In this document: piece after piece, positions 40,786-49,294 of the stretch | Numbering within the stretch: position 1 is the stretch's first letter | Layout of the letters: each line of letters starts with the position of its first letter | Source: Krasilnikovia cinnamomea | GTDB lineage: Bacteria > Actinomycetota > Actinomycetes > Mycobacteriales > Micromonosporaceae | Assembly (NCBI RefSeq): GCF_004217545.1 | Contig: NZ_SHKY01000001.1 | Coordinates: forward strand, 3,906,001 to 3,970,000 | Direction of reading: 5' to 3' | Length of the DNA stretch: 64,000 nucleotides | The notes under the pieces: generated by a model | The model's database searches: none | What the model was told of the DNA's origin: nothing | The model's input: only the letters and a program-made list of their open reading frames with translations | Translations under genes and position numbers: made by a program

Positions 40786-41373
40786 ATGGACGGTTTTCTC
40801 TCCGCGCTGGCGATCAGCTTCGCCGTCATCTTCGTCGCCGAGTTGGGCGACAAATCCCAGCTCATGGCGCTCACGTTCGCCACCCGCTTCCGGCCGTGGA
40901 TCGTGCTGGTCGCCATCACCGCCGCCACCGCGGTGGTGCACGCCGTGTCCGTCGGCATCGGGTACGGCCTGGGCGCCGCGCTGCCCACCGGCTGGATCTC
41001 GCTGCTGGCCGGGCTCGCCTTCCTCGCCTTCGGCGCGTGGACCCTGCGCGGCGACACCCTCACGGAGGCCGAGCGGGGCAAGGCCGAACAGGCCTCCGGG
41101 TCGGCGATGCTCGCCGTGGGCGGGGCGTTCTTCCTGGCCGAACTCGGCGACAAGACCATGCTGGCGACGATCACCCTGGCCACCCAGCACGGCTGGTTCG
41201 GCACCTGGCTCGGCTCCACCGTGGGCATGGTCGCCGCAGACGCGTTGGCGATCATGGTGGGCCGCCTGCTCGGCCGTCACCTGCCGGAAAAGGCGATCAA
41301 GTACGGCGCCGCCGCCCTGTTCGCTATCTTCGGCATCTGGCTCATCGCGGAGGCGGTGGCCGAACTGACCTGA
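40786..41373 (+). CDS. TMEM165/GDT1 (UPF0016) manganese exporter
   Basis: A 195-residue membrane protein with six helices in two inverted halves, each carrying the family metal motif E-x-G-D-K-[ST]: ELGDKSQLMAL (about residue 19) and ELGDKTMLAT (about residue 120). This family moves Mn2+ (and Ca2+) in exchange for protons. The upstream Mn2+ riboswitch supports Mn2+ efflux here. ATG 40786. The cyclase gene follows after nine bases behind GGAGAGG, so they are likely co-transcribed. Confidence 0.93.
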   Translation: MDGFLSALAISFAVIFVAELGDKSQLMALTFATRFRPWIVLVAITAATAVVHAVSVGIGYGLGAALPTGWISLLAGLAFLAFGAWTLRGDTLTEAERGKAEQASGSAMLAVGGAFFLAELGDKTMLATITLATQHGWFGTWLGSTVGMVAADALAIMVGRLLGRHLPEKAIKYGAAALFAIFGIWLIAEAVAELT

Positions 41374-41382
41374 GGAGAGGCC

Positions 41383-42357
41383 GTGCTGCAGCACCGGGCC
41401 GAGTTCGACGCCACGGTCACCTTCCGCAACGGCGGCGCCCTGCAGACCCAGGGCTTCCGGGTGGACGTGCCGCACGCGGACGTCACCCACGCCGACATCA
41501 GCGCGCTGTTCGTCGCGTCGCTGGGCCTGCTCATGGTCGACCGTGTCGAACTGCAGCGGGTCCGGGTCTTCGCCGAGCAGCACAAGGGGACCCGGGGCGG
41601 CCCGTCCGACACCACCGCCCTGCCGCGCCCCGGCGCCCGCGAACGGCTGGTCGAGCTGAGCCACGTCATCACCGACGGCATGATCACGTATCCGGGGCTG
41701 CCCGGACCCGAGATCCGCCCCTACCTGACCCACGAGCAGTCCCGGGACCGGTACGCGCCCGGCACGGAGTTCCTCATCGGCAGCATCACCATGGTCGGCA
41801 ACACCGGCACCTATCTGGACAGCCCGATCCACCGGTACGCCGACGGCACCGACCTCGCCGGGTTGCCGCTGGAGCGGCTGGCCGACCTGCCCGCCGTGGT
41901 GGTGCGCACGCTGGACAGTGGCCAGCGCGGGATCGACGCGGCCGCGCTGGCCGGGTACGACGTCGCCGGGCGGGCGGTGCTGCTGCACACCGGCGGCGAC
42001 GCCCACTGGGGCACCCCCGGGTACGCGGTCGACGCGCCGTACCTCACCCGGGACGGGGCGGCGTGGCTGGTCGAGCACGGCGCCGCGCTGGTCGGCATCG
42101 ACGCGGTCAACATCGACGACATCGCCGGGGAGGGGCCCGGCGAGCGGCCCGCGCACACGCTGTTGCTGGCCGCCGGGATCCCGATCGTGGAACACCTGAC
42201 CGGCCTCGCCGAGCTGCCGCCGACCGGGGCACGGTTCACCGCCGCGCCGCCCCGGGTGGCGGGTTTCGGCACCTTCCCGGTACGGGCGTACGCCGCGGTC
42301 CCGGCCGTCGAGCCGCACGATCACACCCGGTCGGCCGGATGGCTGCCCACCGGGTGA
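41383..42357 (+). CDS. cyclase-family (kynurenine formamidase-like) protein with N-terminal extension
   Basis: A 324-residue protein. Residues 95-310 match the cyclase/kynurenine formamidase family (LVELSHVITDGMITYPG at the start). The usual metal motif HxGTHxDxPxH reads NTGTYLDSPIH, so two of the three His ligands are Asn and Tyr. Either the metal site differs or the enzyme is atypical. The first 90 residues (FDATVTFRNGGALQTQGFRVD...) form a separate small alpha/beta domain not found in short cyclases. GTG 41383. Probably in one operon with the Mn exporter; substrate unknown. Confidence 0.75.
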   Translation: MLQHRAEFDATVTFRNGGALQTQGFRVDVPHADVTHADISALFVASLGLLMVDRVELQRVRVFAEQHKGTRGGPSDTTALPRPGARERLVELSHVITDGMITYPGLPGPEIRPYLTHEQSRDRYAPGTEFLIGSITMVGNTGTYLDSPIHRYADGTDLAGLPLERLADLPAVVVRTLDSGQRGIDAAALAGYDVAGRAVLLHTGGDAHWGTPGYAVDAPYLTRDGAAWLVEHGAALVGIDAVNIDDIAGEGPGERPAHTLLLAAGIPIVEHLTGLAELPPTGARFTAAPPRVAGFGTFPVRAYAAVPAVEPHDHTRSAGWLPTG

Positions 42358-42456
42358 CCCGGCCGGGGGTCTTTCCGCCGATTCGGCTCAGAAAATCGGC
42401 ACCACTGCCGAAGATGACCGTGTGAGCCGTACCCTTCCGCAGGCCGGAGCGACCCG

Positions 42457-43149
42457 ATGACCGATCTCGCGCAGGCCCCGAGCCAGACTCACTCCGCACC
42501 GACCAACCCCACCGAGCTGGGTATCGCGCGCGCCGCGGCGCTGTTCGAACGCGTCGATCCCGCCTCGGCCGCCAGCCACCTCGAACTGGTGCTCGCGCAG
42601 GACGCCCGCGCCGCCGACGGCTGGATCCTCATGGCCCGGATCCGGCTCACGCTGGGCCAGGCGGAGCACGCGCTGGTCGCGGCGACCAAGGCGATCGAGC
42701 TGGTTCCGGAGGACCCGCGCCCGATGGCCTCGGCCAGCCGCGCGCTGACCCTGCTCGGGCGGCACGAGGAGGCCGTGACGATGGCCTACCGCGCGGTGAT
42801 CGCGGAGCCGAAGAACCCGCTGTGGCACGACCGGGTCGCCTGGGCGCTGCTGGCCGCCGACCGCCAGATCGGGGACGCGGAGCAGGCCGCCCGTACCTCG
42901 ATCGGGCTCGATCCGCACGAGGCGCACTACTACTTCACGCACGGCGTGACGCTGGACGCGCTCGGCCACACCGACCAGGCCCGGCAGGCGTTCCTGACCT
43001 CGCTGCGGCTGGAGCCGGAGAACCCGGTCGCCCAGCACCGCCTCGCGGTGCTCAACGGAGAGGCCACCCGGGCGCCGGAGAAGAAGCGCCGGGGCTTCCG
43101 GCTCTTCGGCAAGCGCGGCGGCGACCATGGGGGCGACGTACTCCCGTAA
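42457..43149 (+). CDS. TPR-repeat protein
   Basis: A 230-residue soluble protein made of about four tetratricopeptide repeats (residues 35-195), for example AADGWILMARIRLTLGQAEH and AHYYFTHGVTLDALGHTDQA. These mediate protein-protein contacts. The C-terminus is strongly basic (EKKRRGFRLFGKRGG). The first 20 residues are Thr/Pro/Ser-rich. ATG 42457 is preceded by GGAGCGACCCG. The partner is unknown and neighbours give no hint; it may form a pair with the flavoprotein downstream, 82 bases away. Confidence 0.8.
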   Translation: MTDLAQAPSQTHSAPTNPTELGIARAAALFERVDPASAASHLELVLAQDARAADGWILMARIRLTLGQAEHALVAATKAIELVPEDPRPMASASRALTLLGRHEEAVTMAYRAVIAEPKNPLWHDRVAWALLAADRQIGDAEQAARTSIGLDPHEAHYYFTHGVTLDALGHTDQARQAFLTSLRLEPENPVAQHRLAVLNGEATRAPEKKRRGFRLFGKRGGDHGGDVLP

Positions 43150-43231
43150 CGGGGCGGTTTGTCGCTAGCGTGGGCGGGGCAGGCATCGGAGGTCCCCGGC
43201 GCCCCGGCGCCCGTCCACGGAAGGACGCCCC

Positions 43232-44533
43232 ATGGCTCGCCCCCGGATCGTGATCGTCGGCGCCGGCTTCGCCGGCTTCCAGGCCGCCCGTACGCTGTCG
43301 AAGCTGTCCCGCGGCGGCGCCGAGATCGTCGTCATCAACCCGACCGACTACTTCCTCTACCTGCCGCTGCTGCCCGAGGTGGCCGCCGGGATCCTCGAAC
43401 CCCGCCGGGTCTCGGTCTCGCTGGCCGCCACGCTGCCCGGGGTCCGGCTGGTCCTCGGCGAGGCGGACGGATTCGACCTGGACGCCCGTACGGTCAGCTA
43501 CGTCGACCCGGACGGCGGCAAGGGGACCCTGGACTACCACCGGCTGGTCATCGCGGCCGGCAGCGTCAACAAGCTGCTGCCGGTGCCGGGGGTGACGGAG
43601 TTCGCGCACGGCTTCCGCGGCATCCCCGAGGCGCTGTACCTGCGCGATCACGTCACCCGGCAGATCGAGATGGCCGGGGGCGCCGCCGACGCGGCCGAAC
43701 GCGCCGCCCGGTCGACGTTCGTGGTGGTGGGCGCCGGGTACACCGGCACCGAGGTGGCCGCCCAGGGGGTGCTGCTCACCGAGGAGCTGGTCCGGCACCG
43801 GGAGGCGCTGCGCGGCCTGCCCCGGTGGTTGCTCGTCGACATCGAGGACCGGGTGCTGCCGCAGCTCGACGAGCGGCTGTCCGTCGCCGCGGACCGGGTG
43901 CTGCGCGCCCGCGGCGTCGAACTGCGCCTCGGTACGGGCGTCGCGGCGGCCACCGGCCAGGGGGTGCGGCTCAGCGACGGCGAGTTCGTGCCCACCCGCT
44001 CGCTGATCTGGTGCGTGGGCGTGCGCCCGGACCCGCTGGTGGCCACGCTGGGGCTGCCGATGACGCAGGGCCGGCTGGTGGTGGACGAGTTCCTCACCGT
44101 GCCGGGCCACCCCGACGTGTACGCCTGCGGCGACGCGGCCGCGGTGCCCGACCTGACCCGCCCGGGGGAGATCACCGGAATGACGGCGCAGCACGCGACC
44201 CGCCAGGGCGCCACGGCGGCGCGCAACATCGCCGCGTCGTACGGCCAGGGGCGGCGGCGCGCGTACCGGCATCATGACCTCGGTTTCGTGGTGGACCTCG
44301 GCGGGCTGGACGCGGCGGCGAACCCGCTGGGGGTGCCGCTGTCCGGCCTGCCCGCGAAGGTGGTGACGCGCGGGTACCACCTGCTGTCGATGCCCGGCAA
44401 CCGGGTGCGGGTGGCGGCGGACTGGCTGCTGGACACGCTGCTGCCGCGCCAGGGGGTCCAGCTCGGCCTGGTGACGGCCGGGGCCGTCCCGTTGGACAGC
44501 GAGTACCCGGAGGTGCCACCGGGGGCGCGCTGA
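43232..44533 (+). CDS. type II NADH dehydrogenase-like FAD oxidoreductase
   Basis: A 433-residue two-dinucleotide-binding flavoprotein. VIVGAGFAGFQAA binds FAD (residues 6-18), VVVGAGYTGTEVA binds NAD(P)H (about residue 165), and VYACGDAAAVPD near residue 295 is the FAD ribityl motif. The QHATRQGATAARNIAA segment is shared with NDH-2 enzymes, which pass electrons from NADH to quinone at the membrane surface. The C-terminal amphipathic part is present but short. Cysteine pairs of disulfide reductases are missing. ATG 43232 follows GGAAGGACGCCCC. Confidence 0.87.
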   Translation: MARPRIVIVGAGFAGFQAARTLSKLSRGGAEIVVINPTDYFLYLPLLPEVAAGILEPRRVSVSLAATLPGVRLVLGEADGFDLDARTVSYVDPDGGKGTLDYHRLVIAAGSVNKLLPVPGVTEFAHGFRGIPEALYLRDHVTRQIEMAGGAADAAERAARSTFVVVGAGYTGTEVAAQGVLLTEELVRHREALRGLPRWLLVDIEDRVLPQLDERLSVAADRVLRARGVELRLGTGVAAATGQGVRLSDGEFVPTRSLIWCVGVRPDPLVATLGLPMTQGRLVVDEFLTVPGHPDVYACGDAAAVPDLTRPGEITGMTAQHATRQGATAARNIAASYGQGRRRAYRHHDLGFVVDLGGLDAAANPLGVPLSGLPAKVVTRGYHLLSMPGNRVRVAADWLLDTLLPRQGVQLGLVTAGAVPLDSEYPEVPPGAR

Positions 44534-44623
44534 ATGTCCCGGCGTGGGGGATTAGGCCAATCGGGCCACTACGATCGACCGTTCCGGTAGTCCGTTTGAT
44601 AACGCCGAAACATTATTAAAAGC

Positions 44624-44635
44624 CATAATTTCGTC
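44624..44635 (+). promoter_or_regulatory. -10 element and start of leaderless transcript for lectin-like gene
   Basis: CATAAT (44624-44629) is followed by six bases and ATG 44636, with no Shine-Dalgarno sequence. The 45 bases before the start are conspicuously AT-rich. TTGATA lies at 44596-44601 but 22 bp away from the -10, too far for an ordinary -35. Confidence 0.4.
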
Positions 44636-45427
44636 ATGCGTTACCATTCGTACACACTGGCGACTGCCATGACGGCCGGCCTGATCGCCCCCGTCCTGGC
44701 CGCCGCCCCGGCGCAAGCGCAACTTCCGATGCCGGCCAGAGCGCCCGGCTCCGCCCCGAGCCCGGCGGCCGCACCGGCCCCGCCGGGCGGTCCGGGCGCC
44801 GGGGCGCTGATCGCCCGGTACGACTTCGAGAACAATCCGGCCATCGACGACTCCGGCAACGGGCACAATCTGCGGATCGTCGCCCGCAACCGCGGCACGG
44901 TCCGGGCGACCCCGCACGCCAACGGCCATGCCGTCGCGTTCCCCGCCAAGTGCCGGGGCGGCCGGTGCCCTCAGGTCGTGCTCCAGACCCGCAGCGCGGC
45001 GTCGCTCAACCCCGGCCCGCTGCCGCTCGCGTTCGGCGCCACGGTGCTGCTCACCCCCACCCAGACCAGCAAGGGCCAGAACATCGTCCAGAAGGGCTAC
45101 TCCCGCACGAGCAGTCAGTACAAGCTGCAGATCGACGGCGCCGCCGGACGGCCGAGTTGCGTGCTCGTCGGCGTACAGCGGCCCCGCATCCGGATGGTCC
45201 GCAGCCGGGTCAGCGTCGCCGACGGCCGGTGGCACACCCTGGAATGCCAGCGCCGTGGCCGCTGGCTGCGGATCATCGTGGACGGTGTGGTGCAGGGCCG
45301 GCGACCCGTACCGGTCACGCTGGCGATCGCCAACTGGAGCCCACTGAGCATCGGCGGCAAGGGCGCCTACCACGACAACGACCAGTTCCACGGCAGCGTC
45401 GACGATGTCTGGGTCCGGATCGGCTGA
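44636..45427 (+). CDS. secreted LamG/concanavalin-like lectin-domain protein
   Basis: A 263-residue exported protein. A signal peptide (residues 1-31, ending APAQAQ) precedes a Pro/Ala-rich linker and one jelly-roll domain (about 60-263): LIARYDFENNPAIDDSGNGHNLRI at the start, VQKGYSRTSSQYKLQID and VADGRWHTLECQRRGRWLRIIVDG in the middle, and FHGSVDDVWVRIG at the end. This order is the LamG/pentraxin-like fold that binds glycans or proteins. No catalytic domain is attached. Its transcript appears leaderless. Confidence 0.85.
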   Translation: MRYHSYTLATAMTAGLIAPVLAAAPAQAQLPMPARAPGSAPSPAAAPAPPGGPGAGALIARYDFENNPAIDDSGNGHNLRIVARNRGTVRATPHANGHAVAFPAKCRGGRCPQVVLQTRSAASLNPGPLPLAFGATVLLTPTQTSKGQNIVQKGYSRTSSQYKLQIDGAAGRPSCVLVGVQRPRIRMVRSRVSVADGRWHTLECQRRGRWLRIIVDGVVQGRRPVPVTLAIANWSPLSIGGKGAYHDNDQFHGSVDDVWVRIG

Positions 45428-45429
45428 TC

Positions 45430-45492
45430 TCACTCCACTGTGCCGATCGTCGCCGCGACCACGGCGAGACACAGGATCTTGGCGGGTCGCAC
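45430..45492 (-). CDS. possible 20-residue hydrophobic peptide
   Basis: GTG 45492 stands five bases behind GGAGAGGG, and the frame runs 20 codons to TGA at 45430. The peptide has two basic residues at the start (MRPAK) and then a hydrophobic stretch ILCLAVVAATIGTV long enough to enter a membrane. It lies opposite the gap between the lectin-like and phosphodiesterase genes. The ribosome-binding site is better than that of many annotated genes here, but size alone makes chance likely. Confidence 0.25.
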   Translation of the reverse strand: MRPAKILCLAVVAATIGTVE

Positions 45493-45664
45493 GGAACCCT
45501 CTCCCGCTGCGGACGGCGGTGACATTAACGCGTACGACGGGCCCGCGCCCGCCCCGGTACCACCGTCCGGGTGACCCGGGACGGGTGTCATCGGTGCCCC
45601 GCCGGCCGGGTGGCGTTGGCGACGACGGGGACCGTGGCGAGCCCGCTTGTGCGATCGTTGCCGA

Positions 45665-47929
45665 GTGGCCGTTGGTGCGCCCACCCCGCGCGACCCCGTG
45701 CCCGTCCCGGCCACCCGGGGCTGGGTCGCGGAGTTGCGCGCGCTGCTGGCCTGGCGGCGGGTGAGCCACCGGCTGCGCCGGGCGCTGCGCAGCGCGCTCG
45801 TCACGTTCGTCGTGCTCTCCCTGACCCTGTGGCTCATGCCCGGGGTACGCAGCACGGACGTCTTCGACACCCTCGGCCTGGTCGTCCTCGTGGCCGTGGT
45901 CGGCGCGGTGCTGCGGCCCCTGCTGTTGGCCGGGGTGGTCGCGATCGGCGGCTGGGGTGCCATGCTGCTGGGCGTCGTCGCCCAGGTGACGATCATCGCG
46001 GTCGCCCTGGAACTCGATCCCGCCCAGCGGGTCAGCGGATTCCCCGGCGTGGTGCTGGCCGCCATTCTCGCTGTGATCTTCGCGGCGATCCTGGACTGGA
46101 TGGCCGACAGCGGCAGCGACGCCACGTTCGTCCAGGAGGCCCAGCGGCTGATGCGCGGGGTCCGCCGCCGCGAGTCCGGCCGCCGCCTGTTCACGCTGCG
46201 CCGGACCTACCCCGGCACCGAGCCCGGCATGCTCGTGGTGCAGCTCGACGGCGTGGCCGAGCCGGTGCTGCGCTGGGCCGTACGCGCGGGCAACCTGCCC
46301 ACCATCGGGACGTGGCTGCGCTCGGGCAGCCACACGATGCGCGGCTGGCACACCGGCCTGCCCTCCACCACCCCGGCCGCCCAGGCGGGCATCCTGCACG
46401 GCGCCTCCCAGCAGATCCCCGCGTTCCGCTGGTACGAGAAGGACGTCGGGCGGCTCATGGTCGCCAACCGCCCCCGGGACGCGGCCGTCGTGGAGACCCG
46501 GCTCAGTGACGGCCGTGGCCTGCTGGCCGACGGCGGGGTCAGCATCGGCAACGCCTTCTCCGGCGACGCGACGATCAACCTGCTGACGGTCAGCCACGCC
46601 GCCCTGCCGGGCCGCTCGGCGCGCGGCTGGGCGGCGTTCATGGCCAGCCCGTACGGATTCACCCGCGCCCTCGTGCTCGGCGTGGCCGAGGTCCTCACCG
46701 AGCTGCACCAGGCCCGGCTGCAGCGCCGCCGCAACCTGCTGCCCCGGGTGAGCCGCTCCGGCGCCTTCCTCGCGCTGCGGCCCGCGTCGATGCTGCTGCG
46801 CGACGTGAACGTGTCGCTGGTCGCGGAGCAGATGGCCCGGGGTGCCCCGGTGATCTACTGCGACCTGGTCGACTACGACGAGGTGGCACACCACGCGGGC
46901 CCGGCCCGGCCGGAGTCGATGCGCCAGCTGGAGAACCTCGACCGGATGCTCGGCGCCCTGGAGCGCCTGGCCCCCGAGGCGGCCCGCCGGTACCACCTCG
47001 TCGTGCTCTCCGACCACGGGCAGAGCCAGGGCGCCACCTTCCGCCAGCGCTACGGCGAGACCCTGTCCCGGGTCGTGGACCGGATCGCCGCCACGCCGGT
47101 GGACGAGCCGGAATCCCCCGCCGAGCTGGAGGTGACCCAGGAGCCCGAGTTCCCCAAGGGCCCGGTCGCGCCGCTGCTGGTCGTGTCGTCCGGCAACCTG
47201 GCCCTGCTCTACCTGACCCAGCATCCGCAGCGGCTGGAGCGGGAGGCGATCGAGCAGGCGTACCCGAACCTGATCGCCGGGCTCGCCGCGCATCCCGGCA
47301 TCGGGCTGGTCGTGGTCGCGGACACCGACGGGCCGGTGGCGGTCGGCGGCGAGGGCAGCCACCGGCTGCGCGACGGGCGGGTCGAGGGGGTGGACCCACT
47401 GCTGGCGTACGGGCCGCGCGCCCGGGCGGACCTGCTGCGCCATCAGGAGTCGGCGCACCTGGGCGATCTCGTGCTGATCAGCGCGGTGGACCCGGTGACC
47501 AAAGAGGTCGCGGCGTTCGAGGAACTGGTCGGCTCGCACGGCGGCCTCGGAGGTTGGCAGACCGACGCGGTGCTCGTACACCCGGCGGACTGGCCCGTGC
47601 GCCCCGACGCGCTGGCCGGACCGGACGGCGTGCACCGCCAGCTCGTCGCGTGGCTCGACATGCTCGGGCTGCGAGCGGCCAACGCCAGCATTCCGGTGCG
47701 GACACCCGAAGCCCCAACCCCCGAGGAGGGCCCGGCGCCCGAGGAGGGCCCAGCCCCCGACGAGACCCCGGCACCCGACGAAGGCCCGGCGCGGGTGCCG
47801 CGGTCGAGCAATTCGCCCGCCACGGTGAATCCCGGGTCGCCGGTGGGTTCGCCGGGCGGGAATCCGCTGCCGCAAGCGGCGGGTCACGACGGCGCGCCGA
47901 CGAGACTTTCGCGCAGCCGTCAGGCTTAA
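45665..47929 (+). CDS. phage-holin-like membrane domain fused to alkaline-phosphatase-type phosphodiesterase
   Basis: A 754-residue protein. Residues 35-150 form four helices of the phage holin/DUF-type membrane module. Residues 180-660 resemble the alkaline phosphatase superfamily: LVVQLDGVAEPVL (metal Asp), GLPSTTPAAQAGILHG (nucleophile Thr), CDLVDYDEVAHHAGP and VLSDHGQSQG (metal Asp/His). The last 85 residues are Pro/Glu-rich with PEEGPAPEEGPAPDE repeats. This fusion is common in actinobacteria; nucleotide-pyrophosphatase or phosphodiester activity at the membrane is expected. The start is GTG 45665 or TTG 45647; neither has a ribosome-binding site. Confidence 0.8.
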   Translation: MAVGAPTPRDPVPVPATRGWVAELRALLAWRRVSHRLRRALRSALVTFVVLSLTLWLMPGVRSTDVFDTLGLVVLVAVVGAVLRPLLLAGVVAIGGWGAMLLGVVAQVTIIAVALELDPAQRVSGFPGVVLAAILAVIFAAILDWMADSGSDATFVQEAQRLMRGVRRRESGRRLFTLRRTYPGTEPGMLVVQLDGVAEPVLRWAVRAGNLPTIGTWLRSGSHTMRGWHTGLPSTTPAAQAGILHGASQQIPAFRWYEKDVGRLMVANRPRDAAVVETRLSDGRGLLADGGVSIGNAFSGDATINLLTVSHAALPGRSARGWAAFMASPYGFTRALVLGVAEVLTELHQARLQRRRNLLPRVSRSGAFLALRPASMLLRDVNVSLVAEQMARGAPVIYCDLVDYDEVAHHAGPARPESMRQLENLDRMLGALERLAPEAARRYHLVVLSDHGQSQGATFRQRYGETLSRVVDRIAATPVDEPESPAELEVTQEPEFPKGPVAPLLVVSSGNLALLYLTQHPQRLEREAIEQAYPNLIAGLAAHPGIGLVVVADTDGPVAVGGEGSHRLRDGRVEGVDPLLAYGPRARADLLRHQESAHLGDLVLISAVDPVTKEVAAFEELVGSHGGLGGWQTDAVLVHPADWPVRPDALAGPDGVHRQLVAWLDMLGLRAANASIPVRTPEAPTPEEGPAPEEGPAPDETPAPDEGPARVPRSSNSPATVNPGSPVGSPGGNPLPQAAGHDGAPTRLSRSRQA

Positions 47930-47935
47930 TGAAAT

Positions 47936-49213
47936 GTGCGATTCTTCTGCTTTGCCCGTCGCGTCGCGCGTGTTCCCCGGCTGCGTCGCGCCATCGTCGC
48001 CGGGGTCGCGATCGCTGTGGCCGCAGGAGGTTCACCGGCCCTCGCCGCAGGCCCGGCCAAGACCCGGGCGATCACCGCGGAAACATCCCGGGCACCGCTG
48101 GGCGCGGCCCACCGGGCGGGACCGCCCGGTGCCCCCGCCGGCCGCCTGGCAAGGCTGGCGGTCGGCGTCCGGCCGCTGGTCACTCCACAGTTCAACGGCT
48201 CCGTGTACGCGCTCGCCCTCCGTGGCAGCACGGTCTACGTCGGCGGATCGTTCACCCGGGCGACCTCCGGCGGCCGGACGTTCGTCCGGCAACGGCTGGC
48301 CGCCTTCGACGCCGCCACGGGCGCGCTGCTGAGCTGGGCACCTACCGCCAACGCCACGGTACGGGCGCTGGCCGTCGACGGCAGCTCCGTGTACGCGGGC
48401 GGCGACTTCGGAACCGTCTCGGGGCGCCGCCGCGACGCCCTGGCCCGCCTCGACGCCGTCACCGGAGCGCTCGGCCCGTTCGCGCACCAGGTCACCGGCG
48501 CGCCGTACGCCCTGGCGATCGGCCACGGCCGCCTGTACGCGGGCGGCAGCCTCCGCGCGGTGGACGGTCAGCCCCGGTCGGGCCTGGCCGCGTTCAGCCT
48601 CACCACCGGGGCGCTGGACGTGGGCTGGCGCCCGTACGCCGACGACGTGGTGCACGCCGTCACGGTGGCCGGCGCCCGGGTGTACGTGGGCGGCGCCTTC
48701 CACCGCATCAACGGCGTGCCGGGCACGCTGCGGATCGCCGTGGTGACCGCCACCGGCGCCGTCTTCACCGGGTTCCGGCCCACCAGGGCGCCCGCCGAGG
48801 TCAACGGGATCGCGGTGGACGGCGCCGGGGTCTACGCGGCCACCGGCGGCCAGGGCGGCCGGGCGGTCGGGTACACCACCGAGGGGGAGATCCGCTGGCA
48901 GCGGGTCTTCGACGGCGACGCGGTGACGGTCGCCGCGCTGAACGGCGTCACGTACGTCGGCGGCCACTTCGACACCGCCTGCCTCACCATGCGCAACGGC
49001 GCGCACGGCACCTGCCTCGACGGGTCGGTACCGCGGGTGAAGCTGGCCGCGGTGACCGCCACGGGCCAGCTGTCCGACTGGGCGCCGCAGGCGAACGGCA
49101 TCGTCGGTGTCCGCGTCCTCAGGGCGGAGTCCGGCATCGGCACACTCGCCGCGGGCGGCGACTTCACCGTGATCAACGGCCAGGCCCGCCGCCGCGTCGC
49201 CACCTTCCGCTGA
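47936..49213 (+). CDS. secreted beta-propeller repeat protein
   Basis: A 425-residue exported protein with a signal peptide ending near ALAAG (residue 39). From residue 85 on, blades of about 45-50 residues recur: [68 protein letters not shown], and so on. Each is followed by [16 protein letters not shown] strands. About six or seven blades give a closed propeller of the delta-60/PQQ-like kind. No catalytic residues are evident; it is probably a binding protein at the surface. It ends at a 19-bp tandem repeat. Confidence 0.85.
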   Translation: MRFFCFARRVARVPRLRRAIVAGVAIAVAAGGSPALAAGPAKTRAITAETSRAPLGAAHRAGPPGAPAGRLARLAVGVRPLVTPQFNGSVYALALRGSTVYVGGSFTRATSGGRTFVRQRLAAFDAATGALLSWAPTANATVRALAVDGSSVYAGGDFGTVSGRRRDALARLDAVTGALGPFAHQVTGAPYALAIGHGRLYAGGSLRAVDGQPRSGLAAFSLTTGALDVGWRPYADDVVHAVTVAGARVYVGGAFHRINGVPGTLRIAVVTATGAVFTGFRPTRAPAEVNGIAVDGAGVYAATGGQGGRAVGYTTEGEIRWQRVFDGDAVTVAALNGVTYVGGHFDTACLTMRNGAHGTCLDGSVPRVKLAAVTATGQLSDWAPQANGIVGVRVLRAESGIGTLAAGGDFTVINGQARRRVATFR

Positions 49214-49224
49214 CCGAGCCTCCC

Positions 49225-49294
49225 GGTCCGGGCGGGCGCTGCTGGTCCGGGCGGGCGCTGCTGGTCCGGGCGGGCGCTGCTGGTCCGGGCGGGC
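49225..49294. repeat. 19-bp tandem repeat (3.7 copies) between convergent genes
   Basis: GGTCCGGGCGGGCGCTGCT repeats exactly at 49225-49243, 49244-49262 and 49263-49281, with a partial copy to 49294. It fills the 80-bp gap between the propeller protein and the SDR gene, ending at the latter's stop codon. Slippage-prone; it may also help stop transcription. Confidence 0.9.

Noticed and set aside
45647-45664. Upstream TTG start for the phosphodiesterase fusion
   Set aside because: It adds only six residues rich in Cys/Arg and has no ribosome-binding site; GTG 45665 is at least as likely.
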